Translations under genes and position numbers: made by a program
Notes under the pieces: model-generated
The model's input: only the letters and a program-made list of their open reading frames with translations
Told to the model about the DNA's origin: nothing
Databases searched by the model: none
DNA from: Acidobacteriota bacterium
GTDB taxonomy: Bacteria > Acidobacteriota > Blastocatellia > Pyrinomonadales > Pyrinomonadaceae
Length of the DNA stretch: 64,000 nt
Direction of reading: 5' to 3'
Assembly (NCBI GenBank): GCA_003222895.1
Contig: QHXI01000048.1
Span: 62,001 to 126,000, forward strand
Shown: positions 24,774 through 35,706 of the stretch, one piece after another
Numbering within the stretch: the stretch's first letter is position 1
Layout of the letters: every line of letters starts with the position of its first letter

Positions 24774-26585
24774 CTACTCCCGAATTTTTCGCTTAACAAC
24801 CTTGATACCTGGTCGTTCGCTCCGCCTCGGGTTGGCCAACACGTGCAGTTTGCGTCTCGGATCAGCGGCCAGGGTCGAACGGAATGTCGCCGCGGGCACC
24901 GGCCTTCCAAACAAATAACCCTGGCCTTCGTCGCACCTGAGCAATCGCAGAAACGCGAGCTGTTCGTCAGTCTCGACGCCTTCCGCGACCACGTTCAATC
25001 TCAAATTATGCGAGAGCGTCACAATTGTCATTACCAGCGTGGCATCATCGGGATCTGTCGTCGCGCCCTTTACAAACGATTGATCCAGCTTCAAATTGTC
25101 GATCGGCAAACTCTTCAAATAGCTCAAAGACGAATAGCCCGTGCCAAAGTCGTCGATCGATACCCGCACACCCAGCCGGCGAATGTCGGATAGCACCGCA
25201 GTTGCTTTTTGGGCGTTATCCATGATCGACGTCTCAGTCAATTCCAAATCCAGACAAGCTGGATCCAAACGCGTCTCAAGCAAGACCTCCATGATCCGGT
25301 CGACGAAACCGACCTGCTGAAAATGACGCGCGGAAATATTGACTGCGATTCTGAGGCGGCCCAACCCGTCGTCTTGCCATTCGCGCGTTTGCCGGCAAGC
25401 CGCGCGCAGTACGAAATCACCAATGTCTACGATTAGTCCCGTATCCTCGGCCAGGTCAATAAATTTCGCGGGCGGCAAAATTCCAAATTCAGGATGCTCC
25501 CAGCGCACCAGCGCCTCACTGCCGAGCACGTCGCCACTTGTGAGATTCACGACCGGCTGATAGTAGGTAATGAATTCCTGATTTTCGACGGCGCGTCGCA
25601 AGCTGCTTTCCAGCGCCAGGCGTTTCACCGCCTGAGCGTTCATATCCGCGGCGTAAAACTGATAGTTGTTTCCACCCTGCTTCTTCGCGCGATACAAAGC
25701 CGCGCCTGCGTTTCGCAAAATGACAGAAGTGTCGTCGCCGTTCGTGGGAAACGTCGCGATTCCTATGCTCACAGTCATGTAAACGTCCTGATTGCCGAGA
25801 TTGATCGGCTGTTTCATCGCTTCGTTCACCATCAGGCAAACGTCGGTGAGTTCGTCCGTGTCGTCGACTTGCGTCAAGAGCAGCACAAATTCATCGCCTT
25901 CAAGATGCGCCGCGGTGTCGCCTTCGCGAATGCTACTCCTCAACCTGTTGGCGACTTCGCTGAGAACTACGTCACCGGCTTCATGGCTCAGGCTCTCAGC
26001 AATTTTCTTAAAACGATCGAGCGACACGAGCACAACGCCGACTTGATGCTGATCCCGCTGTGCGATGCCCAGCGCCTGTGTACATCGATCGACGAAGAGA
26101 TTTCGATTCGGAAGATCGGTCAAGCGATCGTAATAGGCGAGGTGCTCGATCTCGGCGGTGCGTTCCCGTACTAACTCTTCAAGATGATTCTCGTAGCGAC
26201 GCTTATCCGCCAACAGCCGATGATGGCCCAGAGCGCGATCGACGGCGGCTTGTACGTGGAGAATATCGATGGGTTTGCTGATGTAATCAAAGGCGCCGGC
26301 GCGCAACGCCTCGATGGCGGATTCGATTCCCGGCTCTCCACTTATCATCACCACGACGGTGTCGGGCGAACGCTCCAGGATCTGCGGCACGAGATCGAGA
26401 CCGCTCATTCCCGGCATGTTGATATCGCTGAGGACGAGATCGAACACGCGCGTCTGCAACACCGACCAAGCGTCTTCGGCAGACGCGGCGAACACACATT
26501 CATGATCAGTCAACAACTCGCCGAGCAAACGACGAATCTGTTCGACGTCGTCAATAATCAGAATGCTGGCCGCGCTGCTACTCAT
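24774..26585 (-). CDS. Receiver-GGDEF-EAL protein (c-di-GMP turnover)
   Basis: A 603-residue protein: receiver (about 5-125; VLSDINMPG phospho site), coiled linker, GGDEF domain (about 170-330) and EAL domain (about 345-590). The cyclase motif reads EGDEF (within [11 protein letters not shown]) with the first Gly replaced by Glu, so cyclase activity is doubtful. The phosphodiesterase motif EALVRWEHP and [23 protein letters not shown] are intact, so it is likely a phosphorylation-controlled c-di-GMP phosphodiesterase. It lies between a hybrid kinase and the NtrC regulator in the same operon. Confidence 0.93.
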   Translation of the reverse strand: MSSSAASILIIDDVEQIRRLLGELLTDHECVFAASAEDAWSVLQTRVFDLVLSDINMPGMSGLDLVPQILERSPDTVVVMISGEPGIESAIEALRAGAFDYISKPIDILHVQAAVDRALGHHRLLADKRRYENHLEELVRERTAEIEHLAYYDRLTDLPNRNLFVDRCTQALGIAQRDQHQVGVVLVSLDRFKKIAESLSHEAGDVVLSEVANRLRSSIREGDTAAHLEGDEFVLLLTQVDDTDELTDVCLMVNEAMKQPINLGNQDVYMTVSIGIATFPTNGDDTSVILRNAGAALYRAKKQGGNNYQFYAADMNAQAVKRLALESSLRRAVENQEFITYYQPVVNLTSGDVLGSEALVRWEHPEFGILPPAKFIDLAEDTGLIVDIGDFVLRAACRQTREWQDDGLGRLRIAVNISARHFQQVGFVDRIMEVLLETRLDPACLDLELTETSIMDNAQKATAVLSDIRRLGVRVSIDDFGTGYSSLSYLKSLPIDNLKLDQSFVKGATTDPDDATLVMTIVTLSHNLRLNVVAEGVETDEQLAFLRLLRCDEGQGYLFGRPVPAATFRSTLAADPRRKLHVLANPRRSERPGIKVVKRKIRE

Positions 26586-26589
26586 TAGT

Positions 26590-29391
26590 TCACCTTCCTG
26601 ACATTGCTTCGTCTAAATCCAAAACCTGGCGAACCTTGGTCGTCAAAGCCGCTGGGGTGAAAGGCTTTTGGATGAACTGCACATTCGAATCCAAGACGCC
26701 GTGATGCACGATGGCTTCATCGGTGTAGCCGGACATGAATAGAACTTTGAGCGATGGACTCAATTCGCAGACGCGATCCGCGACTTCTTTGCCGCTCATT
26801 TCAGGCATCACCACGTCAGTGAGCAGCAAATCAATCGAGCCGTCCTCAGCGGCGAAGCGCTTGATCGCTTCCTCACCCCGCGACACTTCGACAACTTTGT
26901 ATCCGGCGCCTTCCAAAATCTGCCGCGCCAGGTTGCGTACCGTATCTTCGTCTTCGAGCAGCAGGATTGTCTCTGAGCCAGGCATAATTTCTGTTTCAAC
27001 TTGCAGCGATTCGACCGTCTCAGCAGTTTCAAGCTGGGGCAGGTACACCTTGAAAGTTGTCCCGCGGCCTTCCTCGCTGTAGACCCAGATGTTGCCGCCG
27101 CTTTGCTTTACGATGCCGTAAACCGTCGACAAACCGAGGCCGGTGCCCTTCCCTTTTTCCTTCGTCGTAAAGAACGGATCGAAGATGCGCGCTTTGGTTT
27201 CTTCGTTCATTCCGGTGCCGGTATCGCTCACCGCCAGCATCACGTAGCGGCCAGGCACGACGCCCAGGCGTTTGCCGGTGTATTCGGAATCAAGTTCGAC
27301 GGTCATTGTTTCGATGGTGAGATGCCCGCCAGAAGGCATCGCATCGCGCGCGTTGACCACCAGGTTAACCAGCACTTGCTCGATTTGTCCGGGATCGGCT
27401 TTGATCGCTTTCAACTTCGGATTAAGTGACGCTGTGAGATCGATGTCTTCGCCGATTAATCGCCGCAACATCTTGTTCATGTCGCTGACGATGTCGTTCA
27501 GATTCAGCGGCACGGGTTGCAGGATCTGTTTACGTCCGAACGCGAGCAATTGACGCGTCAGGTTTGCGGCCCGATCGCCGGCCTTCTTAATTTCTTCGAG
27601 GTAACTCTTAATCGGATTCTCTGGGTTGATTCGCTGCAGCGCGAGACTGCTGTACCCATTGATCGCGGTCAGCAAGTTGTTGAAGTCGTGGGCGACGCCG
27701 CCGGCAAGTTGTCCAATAGCTTCCATCTTTTGCGATTGGCGCAGTTGATCTTCGAGCTGCTTTCTTTCGGTGACGTCGCGCGCTATGCCCTGGACGCCGG
27801 CTGCCACGCCGTTCTGATAAACATACTTCGTGTTGACCTCGACGGGAACGCGGCGTCCGTCTTTAGCGATAATTTCGATGTCATAAGCGGTTACCCTTTC
27901 TCCGGCCAATTTGCGTTTCATCATCTGCTGGACCTTGGGCAGGCACTCCGGCGCTACCGTGTCGCTCATTTTGAGCTTGAGAGCTTCTTCGAGCGTGTAG
28001 CCTGTAATTTCTTCACCGGCTTTATTCATCGATGTGTAATTACCTTCCAGGTCATGTGAATAAATAATGTCGTGCGCGTTCTCGACGAGGTCGCGATAGC
28101 GTTCCTCGCTTTCGCGCAGTGCGGCTTCGGCTCGCTTACGTTCTGTAACGTCTTGCACAGTGCCTTCGCGAAATAGTTCGACGCCGCTCTCGTCTCGCAT
28201 CGTGCGCCGATTTAACGACAGCCAAATCTTCTCGCCATCCTTGCGTCGAGCTTCGAACACAAAATCCTGCAGCACGCCATTGCACACTTCGATCTCTTGC
28301 GACTTGAGCCGATCTTCCGGGTTCACATAGAGTTGACGCGAAACATCGGTAACCGTTTGGATCAGCTCCTCGGGCAAGTCATACGCCAGAATGCGGGCCA
28401 TCGCCGGATTGACCGTGATGAATCGGCCTTCAGGCGTCGATTGGAAAATCCCTTCAACCGCATTGTCGAAAATTGATCGATACTTCTCTTCGGCCTTCAG
28501 TACTTGTGCGTAGAGCGATGCGCTTTCAAGCGCCGCCGCGGCGGTGCTGGATAGGATCGTTAGCGCCTTCATCTGACCAAGCGTGAAGGGACGCCGTCGA
28601 TCTAGCGCGTTGATGTTTATTGTGCCGACGAGTTTGTTCGCGACCTGCATTGGAACCGAAATCGACGAGCGGATTTCGGGATGCGGCCAAAGTGGGCGAA
28701 ATCGATCGTCACTAACTTCACCGGACAGAATCAGAGGCTCGCGTTGCCGCGCTACCCAGCCCGAAATGCTTTCTTCCAGCGGTATGCGCTCGCCCAAAAG
28801 GCGCTGCCGGCTTTCGCCGCGCACGGCCGCGACATACAACTCTTCGCCGCTGCTTGTCGGCAACAAAATCGATACCTCGTCGGCGCGAGTTTGCTGCAAC
28901 GCTGCGTCGGCCAGCTTGCTGATGATCGTTTGCTGATCCAACGTGAAAGCGATCGTCTGACAAAGTTCGTATATCGCAACCGTCTCGCGTAGTTGTAGAT
29001 TCTCGAGCCGCAGCCTCCGCGTGTTCATCGCGCGCGTGAGTAGAGGAAGAATAGTCGTCATCCGAAAAGGTTTCAGCACGTAGTCGAACGCGCCTACCTT
29101 CATCGCGTCAACGGCGGTTTGGATCGTTCCATGTCCGGTCATCACAATACAGATGACGTGAGGATCGATTTCCAGACTCGAGCGCAATAACGAGATGCCA
29201 TCCAGCTGAGGCATCATCAAGTCGGTGAGAATTATGTCGAACGCTGTTTCGCCCAGCGCTTCCAGCGCCTCCTGGCCAGAGGCGTAGCCGATCACGTCGT
29301 AGCCCTGCGTCGTGAGTGATTCGACCAGGATATTTTTTAGTTCGACTTCGTCATCGACGACGAGAATCTTCCCGAGGTTTCCGTCATTCAT
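26590..29391 (-). CDS. Hybrid sensor kinase: REC-GAF-PAS-PAS-HisKA-HATPase-REC
   Basis: A 933-residue protein. Order: N-terminal receiver (about 7-125; LTDLMMP), GAF (about 140-290), two PAS/PAC modules (about 305-430 and 440-555), HisKA with phospho-His in GGVAHDFNN, HATPase ([27 protein letters not shown]) and a C-terminal receiver (LTDVVMP, QKPFTP). It can both receive phosphate at its N-terminus and pass it through a phosphorelay. Start chosen at 29391 ([15 protein letters not shown]), giving an 8-nt overlap with the upstream gene; the longer frame reads into that gene. Confidence 0.93.
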   Translation of the reverse strand: MNDGNLGKILVVDDEVELKNILVESLTTQGYDVIGYASGQEALEALGETAFDIILTDLMMPQLDGISLLRSSLEIDPHVICIVMTGHGTIQTAVDAMKVGAFDYVLKPFRMTTILPLLTRAMNTRRLRLENLQLRETVAIYELCQTIAFTLDQQTIISKLADAALQQTRADEVSILLPTSSGEELYVAAVRGESRQRLLGERIPLEESISGWVARQREPLILSGEVSDDRFRPLWPHPEIRSSISVPMQVANKLVGTININALDRRRPFTLGQMKALTILSSTAAAALESASLYAQVLKAEEKYRSIFDNAVEGIFQSTPEGRFITVNPAMARILAYDLPEELIQTVTDVSRQLYVNPEDRLKSQEIEVCNGVLQDFVFEARRKDGEKIWLSLNRRTMRDESGVELFREGTVQDVTERKRAEAALRESEERYRDLVENAHDIIYSHDLEGNYTSMNKAGEEITGYTLEEALKLKMSDTVAPECLPKVQQMMKRKLAGERVTAYDIEIIAKDGRRVPVEVNTKYVYQNGVAAGVQGIARDVTERKQLEDQLRQSQKMEAIGQLAGGVAHDFNNLLTAINGYSSLALQRINPENPIKSYLEEIKKAGDRAANLTRQLLAFGRKQILQPVPLNLNDIVSDMNKMLRRLIGEDIDLTASLNPKLKAIKADPGQIEQVLVNLVVNARDAMPSGGHLTIETMTVELDSEYTGKRLGVVPGRYVMLAVSDTGTGMNEETKARIFDPFFTTKEKGKGTGLGLSTVYGIVKQSGGNIWVYSEEGRGTTFKVYLPQLETAETVESLQVETEIMPGSETILLLEDEDTVRNLARQILEGAGYKVVEVSRGEEAIKRFAAEDGSIDLLLTDVVMPEMSGKEVADRVCELSPSLKVLFMSGYTDEAIVHHGVLDSNVQFIQKPFTPAALTTKVRQVLDLDEAMSGR

Positions 29392-30919
29392 AATCGTGAG
29401 TTGAATTTCCGTTTGCCGCGGCGGGAATTGATACGCGAACGGTTGTGCCGTGGCCAACCTCACTTTCAATTTCAATCATGCCGCCGTGTTCTTCGACAAT
29501 ACGACGGCAGATTGCCAAACCTAATCCTGTTCCTTTTCCTTCGGCCTTCGTAGTAAAAAACGAGTCCCAAATTCGATCGAGATTCTCTGGAAGGATACCG
29601 ATTCCAGAATCGATGAATTCGATCAGCGCACCCTTTGCCTCGCCTACTTTCGTTTCCGCGGTGCGAGTAGTGAGCGTGCCTCCGTCAGGCATTGCGTCGG
29701 CCGCGTTCGTCAATAGATTCAGGAATAACTGTCTCAGTTGTTGACGATCTGCCTGAATCGGAGGGACATCCGCGCCATAATCCGATTGGACCAAAACATT
29801 TCGATTGCGCAAGTAGTAAGCGATGAAATTCACTGAGTTGGAGATTTCCTCCGCCGCATCGATCGTCGAAATTTGTCGATGGCTGCGCCGGCTGAATTGC
29901 AGCAAGTTATCGACGAGGCTCGCCATTCGCTCTACTTCATTGAGGATTATCTGCGCCGAATCGCGCTGGCCGGCGTTTCCAGAGAGTTGATCGGCCAATA
30001 GTTCGGTACGCAGCGCAATCGTAGCGAGCGGATTATTCAATTCATGCGCCACGCTGGCGGCGAGTTCTCCCATCGTGGCCAGCTTCGACGCCTGCCAAAG
30101 TTGCTGGGTCATCGCTGACAACTCTTCGCTCTTCGTCTGCAAATCAGAGAGCGCCTGCGCCAGTTGCGTAATGTCCTGTTTGATTCCTATGAAGTGAGTG
30201 ATCGCACCGGCGTCATCGCTGATAGGCGTGATGGTCAGGTCTTCGCGGTTGAGCGTGCCGTCCTTGCGTCGGTTGATTACTGTGTTGTGCCAGACCTCGC
30301 CGGCAAGAATTGTCTCCCACATGTTCTGATAAAAAGCGCGATCCTGTTTTCCGGATTTCAGCAGGCGCGGGTTCTTGCCCAGAACTTCGTTGAAAGAGTA
30401 TCCGGTGGTTTGTGAAAACGCGGGATTGACCCAGAGGATCTTTCCGTCGCGATTCGTAATGACTATCGCGTTGGCCGCTGCTTGCACGGCCGCGCTTTGT
30501 AGACGCAACTGCTCTTCCGCCTGCCGCCGCGCGCGCCGGTTTTCGGCTTCGTTTCTTTCGCGCTCGATAGCCGGCGCGAGTCTGGCGAGACTGTCTTTCA
30601 TCAAGTAATCATGGGCTCCCGCGCGCATCGCTTCGACGGCTGCGGTTTCGCCAATCGTCCCCGAGATGATGATGAAGGGAATATCTCGTTTGATTTCTTT
30701 CATGAGCGCGAGCGCCTGCAACGCGTTGAAGTGCGGCATCGAGTAATCACAAAGAATGACGTCCCACTCACCTGTTTCCAGCGCCGTCCTCATCGTCGCC
30801 GGCGTATCTACCCGATCCGAAACGATTTCATAGCCGGCGCGTGACAGGTGTCGCGTGATCAAGACCACGTCCCGCTCCTGATCTTCGATGTGCAAAACTC
30901 TCAACGTCGACGGCCTCAT
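29384..30919 (-). CDS. Sensor kinase: REC-PAS-HisKA-HATPase
   Basis: A 511-residue protein: receiver (about 5-120; VILCDYSMP), PAS (about 150-270; ANAIVITNRDGKILWVNPAF), HisKA (AASVAHELNNPLA) and HATPase ([24 protein letters not shown]). No transmembrane segment, so cytosolic. The start at 30919 (MRPSTLRVLHIED) overlaps the stop of the preceding receiver gene by 4 nt (ATGA); an upstream GTG would add 12 residues. A kinase with an N-terminal receiver can be controlled by the adjacent single-domain regulator or by an upstream kinase. Confidence 0.92.
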   Translation of the reverse strand: MRPSTLRVLHIEDQERDVVLITRHLSRAGYEIVSDRVDTPATMRTALETGEWDVILCDYSMPHFNALQALALMKEIKRDIPFIIISGTIGETAAVEAMRAGAHDYLMKDSLARLAPAIERERNEAENRRARRQAEEQLRLQSAAVQAAANAIVITNRDGKILWVNPAFSQTTGYSFNEVLGKNPRLLKSGKQDRAFYQNMWETILAGEVWHNTVINRRKDGTLNREDLTITPISDDAGAITHFIGIKQDITQLAQALSDLQTKSEELSAMTQQLWQASKLATMGELAASVAHELNNPLATIALRTELLADQLSGNAGQRDSAQIILNEVERMASLVDNLLQFSRRSHRQISTIDAAEEISNSVNFIAYYLRNRNVLVQSDYGADVPPIQADRQQLRQLFLNLLTNAADAMPDGGTLTTRTAETKVGEAKGALIEFIDSGIGILPENLDRIWDSFFTTKAEGKGTGLGLAICRRIVEEHGGMIEIESEVGHGTTVRVSIPAAANGNSTHDYE

Positions 30920-31359
30920 ATCGCGATCGGTGGCGCCTCGTTGAGTATCAACCAATACAATCCTAGCTGTTTGGTCGCCTCCAAAAATTGTTCGAATTCC
31001 ACGGGCTTGCGGACGTAGCTGTTGGCCCCCAGGCTGTAGCTGCTAAGCATGTCTTCTTCTTCGCTGGAAGAAGTGAAGACGACGACTGGAAGACGCTTTG
31101 TGCGACCGTCCGCCCGCATCCTTCGCAACACCTCAAGGCCGTCGACCTTCGGCAGCTTCAAATCGAGCAAAACAACCTGCGGCATGAGCGTCATTTCCCG
31201 GCCGTCATACGCGCCGGTGCCGAATAAATAATCGAGCGCCTCGACGCCATCGCGGGCAACGACAACGTCGTTAACGATGTTGCTTTTTTTGAGGGCGCGC
31301 AGCGTCAAGGCTTCGTCTCTCGGATTGTCTTCAACCAGTAGAATCACTTTGTCCTTCAT
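30916..31359 (-). CDS. Rcp1-type single-domain response regulator
   Basis: A 147-residue receiver with VILLVEDNPRDEALTLRALKK, phospho-acceptor in VVLLDLKLPKVDGLEV, the switch Thr in VVVFTSS and Lys in SYVRKPVEF, all intact. The long loop (FGTGAYDGREMTLMP) and C-terminal extension are typical of receivers that partner phytochrome-type kinases. It overlaps the start of such a kinase gene by 29 nt upstream and the REC-PAS kinase by 4 nt downstream, so it probably shuttles phosphate between them. Confidence 0.93.
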   Translation of the reverse strand: MKDKVILLVEDNPRDEALTLRALKKSNIVNDVVVARDGVEALDYLFGTGAYDGREMTLMPQVVLLDLKLPKVDGLEVLRRMRADGRTKRLPVVVFTSSSEEEDMLSSYSLGANSYVRKPVEFEQFLEATKQLGLYWLILNEAPPIAI

Positions 31360-34300
31360 CTCCTGTCTCCCTGGAGTTTGGGAGTGTGAAATAGAAGGCC
31401 GCGCCTTCGTTCACCACCCCGTCGGCCCAGACACGTCCGCCGTGCCGATTGATAATTCGCTGCACGGTCGCCAGGCCGATGCCGGTCCCTTCGAACTCCC
31501 CGGCTGTATGAAGGCGTTGGAACGCGCCGAACAATTTGTTGGCGTACGTCATGTCGAATCCCGCGCCGTTATCACGGACAAAATAAAAGCTCTCACCATT
31601 CTGCTGTTTGTGGCCGAAACTGATCTCTGCCTGTTCTCGATGTGAAGTAAACTTCCAGGCATTGCCCAGCAGGTTGTTGAGCATGACTCGCAACAGGCGC
31701 TTGTCGCCCAGTGTCTTAAGCCCCTCTTTTATTTCGATCGTCACATTCCGTTTCCCATTTGTCTTTTTTAGTTCTTCTATCACTGCGCGAGCCAGTTCGC
31801 TTAAGTTCACTTCTTCGCGCCGCATCTCGCCCCGCGTGACACGCGCCAGCTGCAGCAGGTCGTCGATCAGCTTGGCCATTTCCTGACTGGCGCTGCGCAC
31901 TTCCTTTAAGTGCCCCTTGCCGTCCTCGTCCAAACGGTCCGCATAGTCCTCCAGCAAGGCCTGACTAAAACCGTTGATGTGGCGCAGGGGTGCGCGCAGA
32001 TCGTGCGAGACTGAATAAGAAAACGCTTCCAGCTCTTTGTTAGCGGCCTCAAGCTGGGCCGTGCGATCCGCGACGCGCTGCTCGAGTTCTTGATTGAGCC
32101 GTCGAACCTCGCGTTCCGCCTGCTTGCGCTCAGTTACGTCATTGTTTACTTCCAGAATAGCCTTTGGCTTTCCCTGTTCGTCGCGATGTAGCACCCAGTG
32201 GCTGGCAATCACCAGTTGCCGGCCATCTTTAGTGTTGTGGATCAGTTCGCCTTCCCAATGCCCGCGTGACAAAAGCCTGGCCTTTATTTCTTCCTCCGGC
32301 CGGGGAAACTCCGTCCTAAAAAGATGGTGAGTTACCTGTTTCAAAGCTTCTGCTGTCGTCCAGCCATACATCTGCTCGGCGCCGGTGTTCCAGAAAAGAA
32401 TGCGGCCGTTTAGATCGCGAATCAGGACGGGAGCAAGGTCGAGAATTCGCGCTTGCTCTTTCAATGCCTCATCGGCGCGCTTGCGCTCACTGATGTCGCG
32501 TAGGATTACCGTGTAGAGCTTTTTTCCTTCCGACTCAATCTGTGAAATCGAAGCTTCGATCGGGAACTCTTCCCCATCGGCGCGCAGCCCATACAGCGCG
32601 CCCAGCGCGCCCATCGAACGCCTGGTGACATGAGTCTTGCCAAAACCCTCGACATGCTGATTGTGCATCGCGCGAAATCGTTCGGGGATGAATCGATCCA
32701 GCGGTTGTCCGATGGCATCTTCGGTCGGATAAAGAAACATTCGTTCGGCTGCGGAATTAAAGAGAATAATTCGCTGAGCTTCATCAATCATAATGATCGC
32801 ATCCATCGCCGAACCGATTACGCCTGCAAGTTGCTCCTGGCTGCGTCGCAGTTTCTCTTCCGCCTGCTTGCGCTCAGTGATATCGACGATCGTGCCCAGG
32901 ACCATCGTTCCCTGTTCGGTGTCCAAAGGATTCAAGCCGATTTCGACAGGAAACTCGCTGCCATCTTTCCGTAAACCATAGAGATCACGACCAGCCCCCA
33001 TCGGTCGCGCGGTCGGATTGGAAATGAAGTCGTCGCGATAACTTAGATGGTGAGCATGGAAGCGCTGCGGCACCAGCATTTCGATTGGTTGGCCCAGTAA
33101 TTCGTCTCGGGCATAGCCGAACGACTTTTCGATCTGGACGTTTACTAATGCGATCCTGCCTTTCTGATCGACCATCACCATTCCGTTAGGCGCCCTCTCA
33201 ATCACTTGGCGAAATCGATCTTCCGAACGCTTGCGTTCGGTGATGTCAATGATGCTGGCTAACACAAACGCACCTTCGGCCGTGCGAATTGGATTGAGTC
33301 CAATCTCTATCGGGACCTCGCTGCCGTCCTTGCATAACCCAAAGAGATCTCGGCCTGCGCCCATCGAGCGGGTCGATGGATGTTGAAAGAAACCAGTGCG
33401 AAGATCCGGATGAGATGCGCGGTACCGTTCGGGCACGAGCATCTCCATCCGTTGGCCCAGCAGTTCGGTTCGCTGATAACCAAAGAGTCGTTCAGTCTGT
33501 GTATTCACGAGACTGATCAGGCCTTGATCATTAACCATGATCATCGCGCTGGGAGCAGCTTCGACTACCAGCCGGAAGCGTTCATCGGCTCGCCTGCGCT
33601 CACTGATGTCGATGATACTGGCGAGAACGAACGCGCCACTTTCGGTTTGGATGGGATTCAGTCCAATCTCGATTGGAACTTCACTCCCGTCTTTTCGCAG
33701 ACCGTAGAGATCGCGACCTGCGCCCATCGCTCGCGTCATCGGATGACCTGAAAAAATCTTTCGGTGATCTGGATGAGCGCCACGGTAGCGCTCAGGCACC
33801 AGCATTTCGATTGGCTGATCGAGCAACTCGCTACGTTCATAACCGAATAATTGCTCGGCCTGAGCGTTTACCAACGTCACCTTCCCTTCCTGATTGACCA
33901 TCAACATGGCGCAGGGCGCGGCCTCGAGTTGCAGCGTTCGCTCCTGCACCTTACGCTCAAGCTCGCGCTGCGCCTCGCGCGTCTTGCTAACCATCGCGTT
34001 GAAAGACGCGGCGAGCACACCTAATTCGTCCCGCCGAGTCGCAGGAACCTGGTGCGAATAGTCACCGCTGCTGACTGCACCGGCCGCTTGTGTAAGAGAT
34101 TGAAGTGGCTGAGTAATGTTACGGCTCAACAGAATTGCGGCGGCCATGCCGGCCCCCAAAACGATCAAACCCATGAGCAGCATTCGCCGCAGAAATTGAT
34201 TGGCCTCCGCGAGCAACGGCTTGGTCGGCACTTCGACCACGACGAACCACGGCGTGCCTTTGATCGCGCGACCGAGCGCCATAACCTGGAACCCTTCGCG

Positions 34301-35089
34301 CAGGTACTCAGCAACCTGCATCGTTGAATTCAATCCCGAAGGAGGTTGCGACACCGGTCTTACCAGGTCAGAGAACACATCGCCCTGAGTATTTGCGAAG
34401 TACAGACTTGCCTGGCCGCCTAGCAGATCGGTTAATTGCTTGCGAAGATCGGGGCTTGACGCGAGCCGCCGCCAGCGCACCAGATAGCCCAAAGGCTTTC
34501 CTGAATCGTCTCTTACTTGAGCTACCGCCGGATAGACTATGGTCTCGTTGATGAACCGGATAGCGCCAACGGCCCGGAATGGCTCGACGTTGCATTGATT
34601 AAATAATTCATCGATCTTCTCCTGCTCTGGCTTTGCGGAATCGGGTAGCGTCAAAGCAAGCGTCCGATCAACTTTCCATAATTCAGTCTGAACTCCTCCG
34701 ACATCTTGAGGACTCGTGAATTGCTTAAGCGTGTTGAGCGCTTCGGATCGGTTCATGGCAGAGGGGTCCTGCAGGAACCTGCGCACTGGCGACTCGTTAG
34801 CGACCGCGTAGGTGCGGGCCATCAAAATCACAGATGATTGCTGAAACAAACTGGCGAGTTGTTGAGTCAGACCCTCCAGCCGTTGCCGACTAACGTTAAA
34901 TGCAGAATCTTTAATCTCTCGATAGGAATACCAGGTGAATGTGCTGACGGTTAAGAGCAGCAACGTGCCGAAGAAGAGAGGTAATCGCCGCTTAATCGGC
35001 AAGTCAAGAATCGAAAAGCGCGGCGCAGCCGCCTCAGCTCTTTCACTGTCGCTTTTTTTTTGTGGTCTCAAACTATTGTTGACGATCAC
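31331..35089 (-). CDS. Membrane sensor kinase: Cache-HAMP-PAS(x5)-HisKA-HATPase
   Basis: A 1252-residue kinase. TM1 near 38-56, periplasmic dCache-like sensor (about 60-300), TM2 near 305-325, HAMP (about 325-380), then five PAS/PAC modules (about 390-995). Four of these end in very similar blocks (MGAGRDLYGLRKDGSEVPIEIGLNP). HisKA (SVSHDLRAPLRHINGFS) and HATPase (DNGAGFD; EGTGIGLATVQRI) follow. Phosphotransfer motif resembles phytochrome-type kinases, matching the adjacent Rcp1-like receiver. The three near-identical PAS copies look like recent internal duplication. Confidence 0.93.
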   Translation of the reverse strand: MIVNNSLRPQKKSDSERAEAAAPRFSILDLPIKRRLPLFFGTLLLLTVSTFTWYSYREIKDSAFNVSRQRLEGLTQQLASLFQQSSVILMARTYAVANESPVRRFLQDPSAMNRSEALNTLKQFTSPQDVGGVQTELWKVDRTLALTLPDSAKPEQEKIDELFNQCNVEPFRAVGAIRFINETIVYPAVAQVRDDSGKPLGYLVRWRRLASSPDLRKQLTDLLGGQASLYFANTQGDVFSDLVRPVSQPPSGLNSTMQVAEYLREGFQVMALGRAIKGTPWFVVVEVPTKPLLAEANQFLRRMLLMGLIVLGAGMAAAILLSRNITQPLQSLTQAAGAVSSGDYSHQVPATRRDELGVLAASFNAMVSKTREAQRELERKVQERTLQLEAAPCAMLMVNQEGKVTLVNAQAEQLFGYERSELLDQPIEMLVPERYRGAHPDHRKIFSGHPMTRAMGAGRDLYGLRKDGSEVPIEIGLNPIQTESGAFVLASIIDISERRRADERFRLVVEAAPSAMIMVNDQGLISLVNTQTERLFGYQRTELLGQRMEMLVPERYRASHPDLRTGFFQHPSTRSMGAGRDLFGLCKDGSEVPIEIGLNPIRTAEGAFVLASIIDITERKRSEDRFRQVIERAPNGMVMVDQKGRIALVNVQIEKSFGYARDELLGQPIEMLVPQRFHAHHLSYRDDFISNPTARPMGAGRDLYGLRKDGSEFPVEIGLNPLDTEQGTMVLGTIVDITERKQAEEKLRRSQEQLAGVIGSAMDAIIMIDEAQRIILFNSAAERMFLYPTEDAIGQPLDRFIPERFRAMHNQHVEGFGKTHVTRRSMGALGALYGLRADGEEFPIEASISQIESEGKKLYTVILRDISERKRADEALKEQARILDLAPVLIRDLNGRILFWNTGAEQMYGWTTAEALKQVTHHLFRTEFPRPEEEIKARLLSRGHWEGELIHNTKDGRQLVIASHWVLHRDEQGKPKAILEVNNDVTERKQAEREVRRLNQELEQRVADRTAQLEAANKELEAFSYSVSHDLRAPLRHINGFSQALLEDYADRLDEDGKGHLKEVRSASQEMAKLIDDLLQLARVTRGEMRREEVNLSELARAVIEELKKTNGKRNVTIEIKEGLKTLGDKRLLRVMLNNLLGNAWKFTSHREQAEISFGHKQQNGESFYFVRDNGAGFDMTYANKLFGAFQRLHTAGEFEGTGIGLATVQRIINRHGGRVWADGVVNEGAAFYFTLPNSRETGDEGQSDSTG

Positions 35090-35706
35090 TGGGCTAATCC
35101 ACGTTCCTTAGGCAGGGCGAAATGTTCACGCCACCGGCCGGTCGGATCTACATTCCCAACAGAGATGGAAGAAGGACGCCGTGCTCGCCCCCGATACGGC
35201 GTCCCCCTTCGCGCGCGGCTCCACCCACGAGGCGAACCGCGATACTGAAGCCCTAATGTTTTTTCTAATTAACTAAGGTACTTAAATCTGGCTGGACCGA
35301 GTTTGTTTGCCGCACCTCTTGGTCTCGATCAGGGGCTCTGGCGAAATCTTTAGAGCAAATTCTCTCAAGTTATCAATTCATCAAACTAATCATGGGGGAG
35401 ATTCGTGATGGAGTTTTTGATTTCTTCAGCACAGAACATTCAAGCTGGCCTCACACGATGCAATCTAAGGCATTTGTGAGAATTCCCGCAATCGGGAAAA
35501 GCCTGAGAAATTGCTTCGCTGATTAGGGTAAACCCCGACTAGTCCGCGTGCCGTCTCAAGATATGTTTCAATAAATGTCGATTCGACGACCTTTGATGAG
35601 TGACGGCTGCCTGAAACGGACGAAACAAGATGCGATGCAATGTGATCGTGATCACAAGTCGATCAGAGCATTGCGAGGCCGATCAACGCGGGCGGCGGCC
35701 GGCAGG
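35090..35706. other. Intergenic region upstream of the signalling operon
   Basis: 617 bp between the operon's first gene and the NarL-type gene. No supported gene or known RNA. AT-rich near 35260-35410; it presumably holds the promoter of the 11.7-kb operon. A small hairpin TTCCCGCAATCGGGAA lies at about 35485-35500. Confidence 0.4.
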
